A DNA stretch of 64,000 bases from Streptomyces antibioticus (GTDB lineage: Bacteria > Actinomycetota > Actinomycetes > Streptomycetales > Streptomycetaceae), in the NCBI RefSeq assembly GCF_001514065.1, contig NZ_KQ948424.1, positions 124,001 through 188,000 on the forward strand, in the 5' to 3' direction. Shown here piece after piece: positions 36,554-45,081 of this stretch (position 1 is its first letter; each line of letters starts with the position of its first letter). A program made the position numbers and the translations under genes. The notes beneath the pieces were generated by a model that had not been told where the DNA came from, made no database searches, and was given only the letters and a program-made list of their open reading frames with translations.

Positions 36554-37183
36554 GTGGAACTGGCCTATTACTCGGATTACGCCGTGCGTCTCGTCAACAG
36601 CGAGGACCCGGCCCGGGGCAAGGACTCGCTGACCTCGGTCGAGGCCGTCCGCGAGCTGTTCGGCGCCAGCCAGGAGGCGGCCCGGCGGGCCACCGAGTCC
36701 GACGTCACCCGCTTCCGCTCGGTCCGCGGCCGCCTGCGCGCGGTCTTCGAGGCCGCGGACGGCGGCGACGAGACCCTGGCGGTGAACCTGCTCAACGCGC
36801 TGCTGCTGGAGTTCCCGGTCAGCCCGCAGATCTCCGGGCACGACCACCGCGACGACGACGGCCGCCCCCTGTGGCACATGCACCTGGCCGACCACCCGTC
36901 GAACGTGACGGCCGGCTACGCGGCGATCGCCGCGATGGGCCTCGCCTTCCACTTGACGGAGTACGGCGTGGACCGCCTCGGCCTGTGCGAGGCGACGCCC
37001 TGCCGCAACGCCTATCTGGACACGTCCACGAACCGCTCCCGGCGCTACTGCTCCGACCGCTGCGCCACCCGCGCCAACGTGGCCGCCTACCGCGCCCGCA
37101 AGCGCCTGGAGGCCGACCGGTCCGCGAACACGGGCCTGGCCGCCGACAGCACCCAGCGGGCCAGCGCCAGCGGCGAGCGCTGA
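36554..37183 (+). CDS. CGNR zinc-finger protein (ABATE domain)
   Basis: A 209-residue putative regulator. N-terminal ABATE-type domain (residues 1-120, beginning AYYSDYAVRLVNSEDP) and a C-terminal CGNR-type zinc finger with Cys residues in LCEATPCRNAYLDTS and RRYCSDRCATRANVAAYRAR. Such proteins are presumed stress-linked transcription regulators. GTG at 36554, GTAAGGAC upstream. The last 97 bases overlap the sodX coding region on the other strand. Confidence 0.88.
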   Translation: MELAYYSDYAVRLVNSEDPARGKDSLTSVEAVRELFGASQEAARRATESDVTRFRSVRGRLRAVFEAADGGDETLAVNLLNALLLEFPVSPQISGHDHRDDDGRPLWHMHLADHPSNVTAGYAAIAAMGLAFHLTEYGVDRLGLCEATPCRNAYLDTSTNRSRRYCSDRCATRANVAAYRARKRLEADRSANTGLAADSTQRASASGER

Positions 37184-37524
37184 CCGGCCTCGGGCGGGCG
37201 GTAGCGGAAGCGGACCTTGCCCAGGATCAGGTCGTCGGGCACGACGCCGAAGTCCTCGCTGTCGGTGGTGGAGCCCAGCGGGTTGTCGGCCAGCACCCAC
37301 CAGCCGCCCGGCCGCCGCTCCGCCGCCCGCTTCACCACGAGCAGGTTCTGCTGGAGCGGATGGCGCAGGACGACGATGTCGCCGGACCGGACCCGGCCCG
37401 TGTAGCGGACGAGGAGCTGGTCCCCGTGGCAGAGCGTGGGCACCATCGACGGCCCGGTCACCTCGACCCACCCGAAGGGCGGGACCGCTGCTCCGTGTTC
37501 GGTCTCCTGCGACAGCTCCGGCAT
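37087..37524 (-). CDS. sodX: Nickel-SOD maturation peptidase SodX
   Basis: A 145-residue S26 (signal-peptidase-like) protein with catalytic Ser26 in VTGPSMVPTL and Lys65 in LLVVKRAAE, plus the LADNP box. It lacks an obvious transmembrane anchor. Encoded divergently from sodN, it is the peptidase thought to remove the SodN propeptide so that His1 can bind nickel. ATG at 37524 has GGGGAGG 9 bases upstream; the frame extends to 37842 without support. The C-terminus overlaps the CGNR gene. Confidence 0.9.
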   Translation of the reverse strand: MPELSQETEHGAAVPPFGWVEVTGPSMVPTLCHGDQLLVRYTGRVRSGDIVVLRHPLQQNLLVVKRAAERRPGGWWVLADNPLGSTTDSEDFGVVPDDLILGKVRFRYRPPEAGQRSPLALARWVLSAARPVFADRSASRRLRAR

Positions 37525-37669
37525 CCCCGGCACCTCCCCGGTACGTTCATCCACCAGTCTCAGTCTGACCCCGGACTTTTGTCCTAAGCCCATGGGGGCA
37601 CTCGCGAAAACCCGTCTCGCAGGGAGTAATGTCCCACCTGAGAAGACGATCACGAGGAAGGAATGCTCC

Positions 37670-38065
37670 ATGCTTTCCCGCCTGTTTGCCCCCAAGGTCA
37701 AGGTCAGCGCCCACTGCGACCTGCCCTGCGGCGTGTACGACCCGGCCCAGGCCCGCATCGAGGCGGAGTCGGTGAAGGCCGTACAGGAAAAGATTGCCGC
37801 CAACGACGACCCGCACTTCCAGGCGCGTGCCACGGTCATCAAGGAGCAGCGCGCCGAGCTCGCGAAGCACCACGTGTCGGTGCTCTGGAGCGACTACTTC
37901 AAGCCCCCGCACTTCGAGAAGTACCCGGAGCTGCACCAGCTGGTCAACGACACCCTGAAGGCCCTCTCGGCCGCCAAGGCGTCCACCGACCCGGCGACGG
38001 GCCAGAAGGCGCTGGACTACATCGCCCAGATCGACAAGATCTTCTGGGAGACCAAGAAGGCCTGA
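37670..38065 (+). CDS. sodN: Nickel superoxide dismutase
   Basis: A 131-residue NiSOD precursor. The 14-residue propeptide MLSRLFAPKVKVSA is followed by the nickel hook HCDLPCGVY (His15, Cys16, Cys20; His1, Cys2, Cys6 of the mature protein). Cytoplasmic homohexamer that dismutates superoxide. In S. coelicolor it is made when nickel is sufficient, and a small RNA from sodF represses it; the short leader GAGGAAGGAATGCTCC here would be the target region. Shares a 145-base intergenic region with sodX. Confidence 0.98.
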   Translation: MLSRLFAPKVKVSAHCDLPCGVYDPAQARIEAESVKAVQEKIAANDDPHFQARATVIKEQRAELAKHHVSVLWSDYFKPPHFEKYPELHQLVNDTLKALSAAKASTDPATGQKALDYIAQIDKIFWETKKA

Positions 38066-38087
38066 GCCTTCGTCAAGTCTCGCCGTA

Positions 38088-38121
38088 CAGCGGCGCAGTG
38101 ATACAGATCACTGCGCCGCTG
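38088..38121 (+). terminator. Terminator after sodN
   Basis: Perfect 15-bp stem (38088-38102 with 38107-38121) and loop ACAG, 22 bases after the stop. Confidence 0.88.
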
Positions 38122-38249
38122 GTTCGTATATCGGGCGTGTTCTACCGGATTGACCGCCTTTTGATCGTCTACCTTCCGCTTACCTTTCCCTGGGCCTCAC
38201 ATCTGTGAATGCCTCTGGGGTAACTGATGCGAAAGGTGTGCGCGCCGAG

Positions 38250-40448
38250 ATGAGACGTCGTTGGTGGGGGGCAGCCGCGCTGACGGCAGTGGCAGTGACC
38301 GGGGCCGTGGTCGTCCAGGGCACGACCGGAGGTCCGTCGGACAGCGCCGCGGACGACGGCAAGCCGCGGCCCGTCAAGAGCACCACGCGCGCGGCCGCGC
38401 TGGCCGTCGCAGCCGACGGCACGTCCGCCCGGCTCGGCAAGCGGGACACCGCGCAGTTCAGTCTGCTCGGCCTCACCTGGTCCGATCCGTCCGCGCGCGT
38501 GAGCGCGAAGATCGAGGCCCGCGCGCGGGACGCGAAGACGGGCACCTGGTCGAACTGGCTGACGCTGGACGCCACCAACGAACCGGGCGACCAGGGCGCC
38601 ACCCGCGGCGGCACCGAGCCCGCCTGGTTCGGCCCCTCCGACGGCGTCGAGGTACGGGTGGACGGCAAGGCGTCCGCCAAGCTGCCCAAGGGGCTGCGCC
38701 TCGACATGGTCGACCCCGGCACGAGCACCGTCTCCGCCGTGGAGCCGGCCGCCTTCGCGATGGACGCCACCGAGTCGCCCACCCCTGTCCCGGCCGACAG
38801 CTCCACGCCGTCCGCGAGCGCCCCCGGAACAACACCCTCTCCCACGCCGAGCACGGCCACCCCGTCCCCGACCGGCGGCTCGGCCTCCGCGACGCCCACC
38901 GCGTCGACGAGCGCCCCGGCGTCCACCGTCCCGCGGCCCCCGATCACCTCGCGGGCCGGCTGGGGCGCCGACGAGTCGATCAGCCCCGAGGCGCCCGCCT
39001 ATCTGCCGGGCGGGAAGGTCAAGGCGGTGACGGTGCATCACACCGTCAACTCCAACGACTACACCTGCGACGAGGCCCCGGCGCTCATCCGTGGCATCTA
39101 CACGTACCACGTCAAGTCCCAGGGCTGGAAAGACATCGGCTACAACTTCCTCGTGGACAAGTGCGGCACCGTCTACGAGGGCCGCAAGGGCGGCGTCGAC
39201 CGGCCGGTGCTCGGCGCGCACACCTACGGCTTCAACAGCCAGACCGCCGGTGTCTCCGTGCTCGGCACCTACACGGACACCGCCCCCGGTACGGCCGCGA
39301 TGACCTCGGTCGCCCGGCTCGCCGCGTGGAAGCTCGGCCAGTACGGGGTCGACCCGAACGGCACCACCACACTGACGGCAGGCGCGGACGGCACCAACTA
39401 CGCCGGCAAGTCGTGGACGCTGGGGACGCAGTTGACGTACCCCACGATCATCGGCCACCGCGACGCCTACAACACCGAGTGCCCCGGCACCGCCTTCTAC
39501 GCCGAGCTGCCGACGATCCGCTCCTGGGCGGCGGGCCCGGTCACCGGTCTCGCCCTGAAGTCGGTCACCGGCTCGGGCACGGTCGGCTCGACGGCGTACA
39601 CCACGGCCTCCGTCACCCTGAACTGGACGATCACCAGCCCGGCCGTGTTCGTCTCCCGGTACGAGGTGCTGGTCGACGGCGAGGTGGCGGCGACCGCCGC
39701 GGGCACCGCCGGCTCCGCCAAGGTCAGCCTCGGCGTCGGCAGCCACCAGGTCGCCGTACGGGCCGTCCACCAGTCCGGGCGGACGACCACCAGCGCCCCG
39801 GCCACGGTCGTCGCGGAGACCACCGCGCCCACCTTCGCCACCAAACCGAACCTCGCTCTGCGCACCGGCACGGTGAGCACCACGGCCGTCCCGCTCACGC
39901 TGAAGTGGAAGGCCGCCGACTCGGCCGCGTTGAAGGAGGTCAGGCTGACCGCCCCGGCCACCGCGACCTACGGTCCCGCGACGACCAGCACCGTCCAGAG
40001 CGCCAAGCCCGGTACGGCCACCACCTGGTCGCTCAAGGCCTACGACGAGGCCGGCAACACCGCCACCGCCTCCGTCAGCGAGACCCCGGTGATCCTCCAG
40101 GAGACCTCGGCCACCAGGTCGGGGACCTGGACGGCCAAGTCGTCGTACAGCTACCTGGGCGGCAAGGCGTACACCAGCAGGACCAAGAACGCCTCGCTCA
40201 GCTGGACGTTCACCGGTCGTTCGGCGGCCTGGGTGGTCTCGCGGGCCGCGACCTCCGGGCAGGCGTACGTCTACGTGGACGGCACGAAGGTCGCCACCGT
40301 CGACCTGAAGTCGCCGACGGCCATGTACCGGAACGCGATCTGGACGAAGACCTGGCCGAGCAGTGCCAAGCACACCGTCAAGATCGTCGTCGCCGCCACC
40401 AGCGGCCGCCCGACGGTGACGACGGACGGCCTCGTGTACCTCAAGTGA
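38250..40448 (+). CDS. Secreted N-acetylmuramoyl-L-alanine amidase, PGRP type
   Basis: A 732-residue exported amidase. Signal peptide at residues 1-30 (RRRWWGAAALTAVAVTGAVVV), a sandwich-like domain of about 130 residues, a long Pro/Ser/Thr linker, then a PGRP/amidase-2 domain with zinc ligands in VTVHHTVNSNDY and IIGHRDAYNTECPG. The C-terminal 300 residues contain Ig/fibronectin-like strands and a final lectin-like beta domain. It cleaves between muramic acid and L-alanine in the cell wall. ATG at 38250 fits the signal peptide; a GTG at 38205 is in frame. Confidence 0.9.
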   Translation: MRRRWWGAAALTAVAVTGAVVVQGTTGGPSDSAADDGKPRPVKSTTRAAALAVAADGTSARLGKRDTAQFSLLGLTWSDPSARVSAKIEARARDAKTGTWSNWLTLDATNEPGDQGATRGGTEPAWFGPSDGVEVRVDGKASAKLPKGLRLDMVDPGTSTVSAVEPAAFAMDATESPTPVPADSSTPSASAPGTTPSPTPSTATPSPTGGSASATPTASTSAPASTVPRPPITSRAGWGADESISPEAPAYLPGGKVKAVTVHHTVNSNDYTCDEAPALIRGIYTYHVKSQGWKDIGYNFLVDKCGTVYEGRKGGVDRPVLGAHTYGFNSQTAGVSVLGTYTDTAPGTAAMTSVARLAAWKLGQYGVDPNGTTTLTAGADGTNYAGKSWTLGTQLTYPTIIGHRDAYNTECPGTAFYAELPTIRSWAAGPVTGLALKSVTGSGTVGSTAYTTASVTLNWTITSPAVFVSRYEVLVDGEVAATAAGTAGSAKVSLGVGSHQVAVRAVHQSGRTTTSAPATVVAETTAPTFATKPNLALRTGTVSTTAVPLTLKWKAADSAALKEVRLTAPATATYGPATTSTVQSAKPGTATTWSLKAYDEAGNTATASVSETPVILQETSATRSGTWTAKSSYSYLGGKAYTSRTKNASLSWTFTGRSAAWVVSRAATSGQAYVYVDGTKVATVDLKSPTAMYRNAIWTKTWPSSAKHTVKIVVAATSGRPTVTTDGLVYLK

Positions 40449-40494
40449 GCAACGTTCTCACCAGGAACGCGGGCTTCCGTGCGATGCTGACCAG

Positions 40495-40887
40495 GTGAAT
40501 CGTGAGGATCTGGTGCGGCTGCGCAAGGCCCGGGACCGTATGGACCGCGAGTACACCGAGCCGCTCGACATGGCGGCCCTCGCCGGCACCGCCCTGATGT
40601 CCCCGGGCCACTTCCAGCGCAGCTTCAAGGAGGCGTACGGGGAGACGCCCTACGGCTATCTCATGACGCGGCGCGTGGAGCGCGCGAAGATGCTGCTGCG
40701 CCGCGGCGACCTGTCCGTCACCGAGGTCTGCATGGCGGTCGGCTGTACCTCGCTCGGCTCCTTCAGCGCCCGTTTCACCCAGCTGGTGGGCGAGTCCCCG
40801 AGCTCGTACCGGGCGCGTTCGCATGAGGAGAGTGCGGAGATCCCGCCGTGCGTGGTGCGGGCGTACACGCGGCCGAGGCGGGCGTGA
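40495..40887 (+). CDS. AraC-type DNA-binding protein (HTH only)
   Basis: A 130-residue protein containing just the double helix-turn-helix of AraC regulators (LDMAALAGTALMSPGHFQRSFKEAYGETP; VTEVCMAVGCTSLGSFSARFTQLVGESP). There is no effector domain. Encoded 27 bases before a VOC gene, which is probably its target or partner. GATGCT stands 6 bases before the GTG at 40495 and no ribosome binding site is seen, so it may be leaderless. Confidence 0.88.
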   Translation: MNREDLVRLRKARDRMDREYTEPLDMAALAGTALMSPGHFQRSFKEAYGETPYGYLMTRRVERAKMLLRRGDLSVTEVCMAVGCTSLGSFSARFTQLVGESPSSYRARSHEESAEIPPCVVRAYTRPRRA

Positions 40888-40914
40888 GGCCGGTATCGAC
40901 CGTAGGTTGACCCC

Positions 40915-41325
40915 ATGGACCTGAAACTCCACACCTGTTTCATCGCCGTCGACGACCACGACAAGGCGATCGCCTTCTACTGCGACGTCCTGGGCCTGGA
41001 GGTCCGCAACGACGTCAAGTACGAGGGGATGCGCTGGACGACGGTCGGCTCGCCGCTCCAGCCGGACGTGTCGATCGTCCTGGAGCCGCCCGCCGCCAAC
41101 CCCGACCTCTCCCCCGCCGACCGGGAGGCGATGGAGCAGCTGCTGGCCAAGGGCGTGCTGCGCGGGGTCAACTTCAGCACCACCGACTGCGACGCCCTCT
41201 TCGCCCGCGTCCAGGCGTCCGGCGCCGAGGTGCTCCAGGAGCCGACGGACATGCCGTACGGGATGCGCGACTGCGCGTTCCGGGACCCCGCCGGAAATAT
41301 GCTGCGGTTCATGCAGGCCCCCTGA
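40915..41325 (+). CDS. VOC/glyoxalase-family protein
   Basis: A 136-residue vicinal-oxygen-chelate protein starting LKLHTCFIAVDDHDKAIAFY and ending GMRDCAFRDPAGNMLRFMQ, the usual N-terminal His and C-terminal Glu/Asp strands. The metal centre is incomplete, so it may be a binding or resistance protein rather than an enzyme. TAGGTT lies 6 bases before the ATG (leaderless pattern). Next to an AraC HTH gene. Confidence 0.87.
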   Translation: MDLKLHTCFIAVDDHDKAIAFYCDVLGLEVRNDVKYEGMRWTTVGSPLQPDVSIVLEPPAANPDLSPADREAMEQLLAKGVLRGVNFSTTDCDALFARVQASGAEVLQEPTDMPYGMRDCAFRDPAGNMLRFMQAP

Positions 41326-41340
41326 CCTACGATCGCCCGC

Positions 41341-42072
41341 ATGAGCATCCGCTGGACGTACGCCTTCGCCGACCGCCCCGCCGAACACGCCGACCGGGCC
41401 CATGAGTTCTGGACGGCGGTCACGGACACGCACCTGTCCCCGCCCCGGGGCGAGTTCGTGACCCTGGTGCCGTCCGGCGCCGACGCGTGCGTCAAGGTCC
41501 AGGGCGTCGACTCGGGCGCCGGGGGCGCGCATCTCGACTTCTCGGTGGACGACGTACCGGAGTTCGTGAAGTCGGCACTGCGGCTGGGCGCGACGATCGC
41601 CGCCGAGCACGAGGGCTGGGCCGTACTCCGGTCCCCCGCCGGGCAGTTGTTCTGCGCGGTGCCCTGGCACGGCGAGTCCGTCCGCCCGCCCGTCGTCGAC
41701 GGCGCCCGCCTCGACCAGGTCTGCCTGGACCTGGTTCCTTCGGCCTACGACACCGAAGTCGCCTTCTGGACCGCCCTGTTGGCCGACTGGGAGTCCCGGC
41801 CCGGCTCCCTCCCCGAGTTCCATGTGCTCGTGCCGCCGCCCGGCCTCCCCGTCCGCGTCCTGCTCCAGCGGCTCGGCGAGGAGCGTGCCGCCTCCGCCCA
41901 TCTGGACCTGGCGTGCGCCGACATCGAGGCGACCCGGGTGCGGCACGAGCAGCTGGGCGCGGAGACGGTCGCCCACGGCAGGCACTGGACGGTCATGCGC
42001 GACCCGGCGGGCGGCACGTACTGCCTGACGGGCCGCGACCCGGAGACGGGCGGACTGCCTGGCGCGGGGTGA
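41341..42072 (+). CDS. Two-domain VOC protein
   Basis: A 243-residue protein with two VOC units: residues 1-120 (SIRWTYAFADRPAEHADRAHEFW to LFCAVPWHG) and 125-240 (DQVCLDLVPSAYDTEVAFWTALL to PAGGTYCLTGRDPETG). These tandem VOC proteins are common in actinobacteria and uncharacterised. TACGAT ends 7 bases before the ATG, inside the gap after the first VOC gene. Confidence 0.85.
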   Translation: MSIRWTYAFADRPAEHADRAHEFWTAVTDTHLSPPRGEFVTLVPSGADACVKVQGVDSGAGGAHLDFSVDDVPEFVKSALRLGATIAAEHEGWAVLRSPAGQLFCAVPWHGESVRPPVVDGARLDQVCLDLVPSAYDTEVAFWTALLADWESRPGSLPEFHVLVPPPGLPVRVLLQRLGEERAASAHLDLACADIEATRVRHEQLGAETVAHGRHWTVMRDPAGGTYCLTGRDPETGGLPGAG

Positions 42073-42084
42073 CCTCCGGGCTGC

Positions 42085-42414
42085 CTAGCTCGGGGTGACC
42101 TCCCACTCCTCCACATCCACCACGGCGTCCACGACGAGCGGCCCGTAGATGTGCGGGAACTCCTCGGCGCCGGGCTTCGGGGCCTCCCACTTCAGGGGGA
42201 CGCCGAGCCGGTCGGGGTCGATGACCAGGACCACCAGATCGTCGAGCCCCGCGAAGTAACGCGCCGCCGTGCCCGGCAGCTGGGCGCGGGTCGAGCAGTG
42301 GATGAAGCCCTCCTCCTGGAGGGTCCTGCCGCGGGTCGAGATCTCGTACGTCCCCCGGGCGCGGGCTTCCTCCCAGAGGGATCGTTCGGTGAGGTGCACG
42401 ATGTGGTCGGTCAT
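42085..42414 (-). CDS. DUF952 family protein
   Basis: A 109-residue cytoplasmic protein with the DUF952 pattern: HIVHLTERSLWEEARARG at the start, GFIHCSTRAQLPGTAARYF, then VVLVIDPDRLG and FPHIYGPL. The fold resembles ADP-ribosyltransferase-like proteins; the function is unknown. TAGCGT lies 7 bases before the ATG, again suggesting a leaderless mRNA. A GTG at 42423 is in frame. Confidence 0.87.
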   Translation of the reverse strand: MTDHIVHLTERSLWEEARARGTYEISTRGRTLQEEGFIHCSTRAQLPGTAARYFAGLDDLVVLVIDPDRLGVPLKWEAPKPGAEEFPHIYGPLVVDAVVDVEEWEVTPS

Positions 42415-42424
42415 ACGGGCCACG

Positions 42425-43642
42425 CTACGGCCTCAGCCGCGCCGCCCGCCTCCGCAGGTACCGCTGCTCGGGCAGGCTGAGGGTCTGCGCGGCCGCCGCT
42501 TCATAGGCGGCGCGGGCCGCGTCGCAGGACCCCGCCCGCTCCAGGAGATGTCCCCGCACCGCGTCCCGGCGGTGACCCAAGTCCCCCTCCAGGGCGTCCA
42601 GTTCGGCGAGGCCCGCCGTCGCGCCGTGGACCATGGCGACGGCGACCGCGCGGTTGAGGCGCTCGACGGGGCCGGGGACGAGGCGGACCAGGATGTCGTA
42701 GAGGCCGAGGATCTCCCGCCAGTCGGTGGCCTCCGCGGACGGTGCCTCGTCGTGGACGGCGGCAATGGCCGCGCGCAGTTGGTAGGGGCCGGCCGGGCCG
42801 TGGGCGAGGGCCCCGGTGATCAGGGCGACACCCTCCTCGATCGCGGCCTTGTCCCAGCGGTCGCGGTCCTGTTCGTCGAGGGGCACGAGGTCGCCGTCCG
42901 GGCCGGTGCGGGCCTCGCGGCGGGCGTCGGTGAGCAGCATCAGGGCGAGCAGTCCGGTCACCTCGCCGGTGCCGGGGAGGAGACGGTGGACCGCACGGGT
43001 CAGGCGGATGGCCTCGCCGGCGAGGTCGCGGCGTTGCAGGGCCGGTCCCGAGGTCGCCGTGTAGCCCTCGTTGAAGATCAGGTAGAGCGTGTGCAGGACG
43101 GCCGGGAGCCGCGCCTCCCAGTTGTCCGGCCGGCCGAAGGACACGCCCCGCACCTTCTGCTTGGCGCGGCTGATCCGCTGCGCCATGGTCGCCTCGGGCA
43201 CGAGATACGCGCGGGCGATCTCGGCCGTGGTCAGACCGCCGACCGCGCGGAGGGTGAGGGCGATCTGGGCGGGCTGGGGCAGGTCGGGGTGGCAGCAGAG
43301 GAAGAGCAGGGCGAGGGTGTCGTCGTCGCGGGGTGCCCGGTCCGCCCCGGAGGCGAGGCGTTCGCCGAGCGCCGCCGCCTTCTCTTCCCGGGCTCGCCGC
43401 GCGTCGTCCGCCCTGAGCGCGTCCACGAGCCGTCGCGAGGCCACCCGGATCAGCCAGCCCCGCGGATTGTCCGGCACCCCGGCCGCGGGCCACTGCCCGG
43501 CGGCGGCCAACAGCGCCTCCTGTACGGCGTCCTCGGCGGCGTCGAAATGGCCGTACCGCCTGACCAGCGCGCCGAGGACCTGCGGCGCGTGCAGGCGCAG
43601 CAGGTCCTCGGTCGTGGCGGTCGTCCCGGTCGTACGGCTCAT
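42425..43642 (-). CDS. ECF-type RNA polymerase sigma factor, ECF42 group
   Basis: A 405-residue sigma factor. Sigma2 region (VLGALVRRYGHFDAAEDAVQEALLAA), sigma4 region (LTTAEIARAYLVPEATMAQRISRAKQKV), then a roughly 200-residue C-terminal extension with TPR-like helices (DUF6596). This extension and the adjacent DGPF-protein gene, 2 bases upstream, define the ECF42 group, which has no anti-sigma factor; the extension is thought to regulate activity. The stimulus is unknown. Confidence 0.93.
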   Translation of the reverse strand: MSRTTGTTATTEDLLRLHAPQVLGALVRRYGHFDAAEDAVQEALLAAAGQWPAAGVPDNPRGWLIRVASRRLVDALRADDARRAREEKAAALGERLASGADRAPRDDDTLALLFLCCHPDLPQPAQIALTLRAVGGLTTAEIARAYLVPEATMAQRISRAKQKVRGVSFGRPDNWEARLPAVLHTLYLIFNEGYTATSGPALQRRDLAGEAIRLTRAVHRLLPGTGEVTGLLALMLLTDARREARTGPDGDLVPLDEQDRDRWDKAAIEEGVALITGALAHGPAGPYQLRAAIAAVHDEAPSAEATDWREILGLYDILVRLVPGPVERLNRAVAVAMVHGATAGLAELDALEGDLGHRRDAVRGHLLERAGSCDAARAAYEAAAAQTLSLPEQRYLRRRAARLRP

Positions 43643-43644
43643 GC

Positions 43645-44058
43645 TCAGATGTCGCCGGCGCCGTCCAGGACGGGACGGATCACCACCGGGTAGACGGGTG
43701 CGCCCGCGGGTTGCGGGCAGCGGGTGACGCGGTCGGCGATCTCGGTGACCCGCTCCAGGCTCGCGCAGTCCAGCACCCAGTAGCCGGCCATCAGCTCCTT
43801 GGTCTCGCTGTACGGCCCGTCGGTGATCACGGCCTTGCCGTCCGCGCCCAGCGTGACGTGACGGATCTTGGCGGGCTCGGCGAGGCCCTGGGCGTCGATG
43901 AGCTCACCGGTCTCCGCGAGGTCGTCGTTGATCGCTCCCATGTGGGCGTACATCGCCTGGATCTCGTCCTCGCTCCAGGCCGGCGAGTTCCCGGTGGCCT
44001 TGCCGCGCATGGCCTCGTAGTCCTGCTGCGTGCCCTGCACCATCACGAGGTACTTCAT
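43645..44058 (-). CDS. DGPF-domain (YCII-related) protein
   Basis: A 137-residue protein with KYLVMVQGTQQDYEAMRG at the start and the hallmark DGPYSETKELMAGYWVLDC in the centre. DGPF proteins accompany ECF42 sigma factors in many genomes and are their usual target genes; the function is not established. It is the first gene of the pair, with GGAGC upstream. Confidence 0.92.
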   Translation of the reverse strand: MKYLVMVQGTQQDYEAMRGKATGNSPAWSEDEIQAMYAHMGAINDDLAETGELIDAQGLAEPAKIRHVTLGADGKAVITDGPYSETKELMAGYWVLDCASLERVTEIADRVTRCPQPAGAPVYPVVIRPVLDGAGDI

Positions 44059-44143
44059 GAGTCCGCTCCTTCGGCTCCGGCCGCCCCTGCCGGGCGGCTC
44101 TCACAGGGGACGTCGGAGCCGGGCCGGGGTTCTCGACACACCT

Positions 44144-44341
44144 TCAGGACTGTTTCCCGGCGGTTTTCCCGGGCGGGCCCTTCGCGCGCTCGGCGCCCGG
44201 CTCGACGTACGCCTCGCACTTCGGGTTGTGACAGGGGCCGGCCACCCAGACCGGGACCCACGCGCCGAGCGTCTTGTGACGCTTGACGACCGTTTCGACG
44301 GGCTGTCCGCAGACGGGACAGGCGTGTTCTTCGCTGTCCAT
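44144..44341 (-). CDS. Small zinc-ribbon protein, 65 aa
   Basis: A 65-residue protein with a CPVCG knuckle near the N-terminus and GPCHNPKC in the middle, together a likely four-Cys zinc ribbon; the C-terminus is basic. Supported by codon bias and clear conservation-like motifs although it is short. The ATG at 44341 has TGAAGG just upstream and TACGCT at 6 bases, so a leaderless start is possible. Function unknown. Confidence 0.75.
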   Translation of the reverse strand: MDSEEHACPVCGQPVETVVKRHKTLGAWVPVWVAGPCHNPKCEAYVEPGAERAKGPPGKTAGKQS

Positions 44342-44367
44342 GCCTTCAGCGTAGGGCGGCCGGGGCG

Positions 44368-44952
44368 TCAGCGCTTCCTGCCGTACGTGCGCACGAGGAC
44401 GCCGTTCTTGAAGACACGGACCTCGTCGAGGGCGAACTCGGCGACCGAGAAGCCGGCGGCGAACATCGGCATGCCGGTGCCGAGGGCGACCGGGTACGTC
44501 TTGATGACGAGTTCGTCGATCTCGTCGCGCAGTTGACCGGCGAGCTGTGCGCCGCCGCACAGGTAGATCCCCAACTCGCCGTCCTCGGACTTGAGTTCGC
44601 GGACCTTCCCGAGCAGGTCATCGGCAACGATCTCGACCTGCGGGTCGGGGGACTCGGTGAGCGTGCGGGAGGCGACGTACTGGCGCAGATGGTCGTACGG
44701 GCTGGTGAAGCCCTCCTTCAGGCCGACGTCGTAGCTGCCGCGGCCCTGGATGACCGTGTCGAACCGCCGGGACGGCAGGTCGTGGACGCCGAGGGCCCGG
44801 CGGCCGTGGGACGCCATGGTCTCCGGGTACTCGGCGGTGAGGAACCCGATGAACTCCTCGTCCACGAACGGGTACATGAACGACGCGTCGCCGCTCTCGT
44901 CCCCGATGAAGCCGTCGATCGAGCAGGCGACGAAGTACGTGAGCTTTCGCAA
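44368..44952 (-). CDS. Dihydrofolate reductase-like (RibD-C) protein
   Basis: A 194-residue protein with the RibD C-terminal/DHFR fold: RKLTYFVACSIDGFIGDESG, then RFDTVIQGRGSYDVGL, then ELGIYLCGGAQLAGQL. It probably binds NADPH and reduces an unknown substrate. A TTG at 44952 with GAAAAGAGAT upstream gives the family's usual N-terminus; a GTG at 44994 adds 14 residues. Divergent from a TetR gene that likely controls it. Confidence 0.85.
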   Translation of the reverse strand: MRKLTYFVACSIDGFIGDESGDASFMYPFVDEEFIGFLTAEYPETMASHGRRALGVHDLPSRRFDTVIQGRGSYDVGLKEGFTSPYDHLRQYVASRTLTESPDPQVEIVADDLLGKVRELKSEDGELGIYLCGGAQLAGQLRDEIDELVIKTYPVALGTGMPMFAAGFSVAEFALDEVRVFKNGVLVRTYGRKR

Positions 44953-44999
44953 GCGGATCTCTTTTCGTAGGCTGCGTTCAGTTTTCCGAACCACGTCAG

Positions 45000-45021
45000 T
45001 TGTAGTACTTCACTTGTAGTG
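45000..45021. promoter_or_regulatory. Candidate TetR operator in the divergent promoter region
   Basis: TTGTAGT occurs at 45000-45006 and 45014-45020, and CACT-TGT-AGTG (45011-45021) is a short palindrome. The site lies between the divergent reductase-like and TetR genes, the usual place for TetR autoregulation. Confidence 0.4.
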
Positions 45022-45081
45022 GTTGCAAGGGTGGTTTCGGGAGTGGCCGGGAGTGGCCAGAAGTGGGAGAGGGGATTCCGC

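Noticed and set aside
38098-38111. GTGA-N6-TCAC, a Crp-like match after sodN
   Set aside because: It is part of the perfect terminator stem, whose symmetry explains the match.
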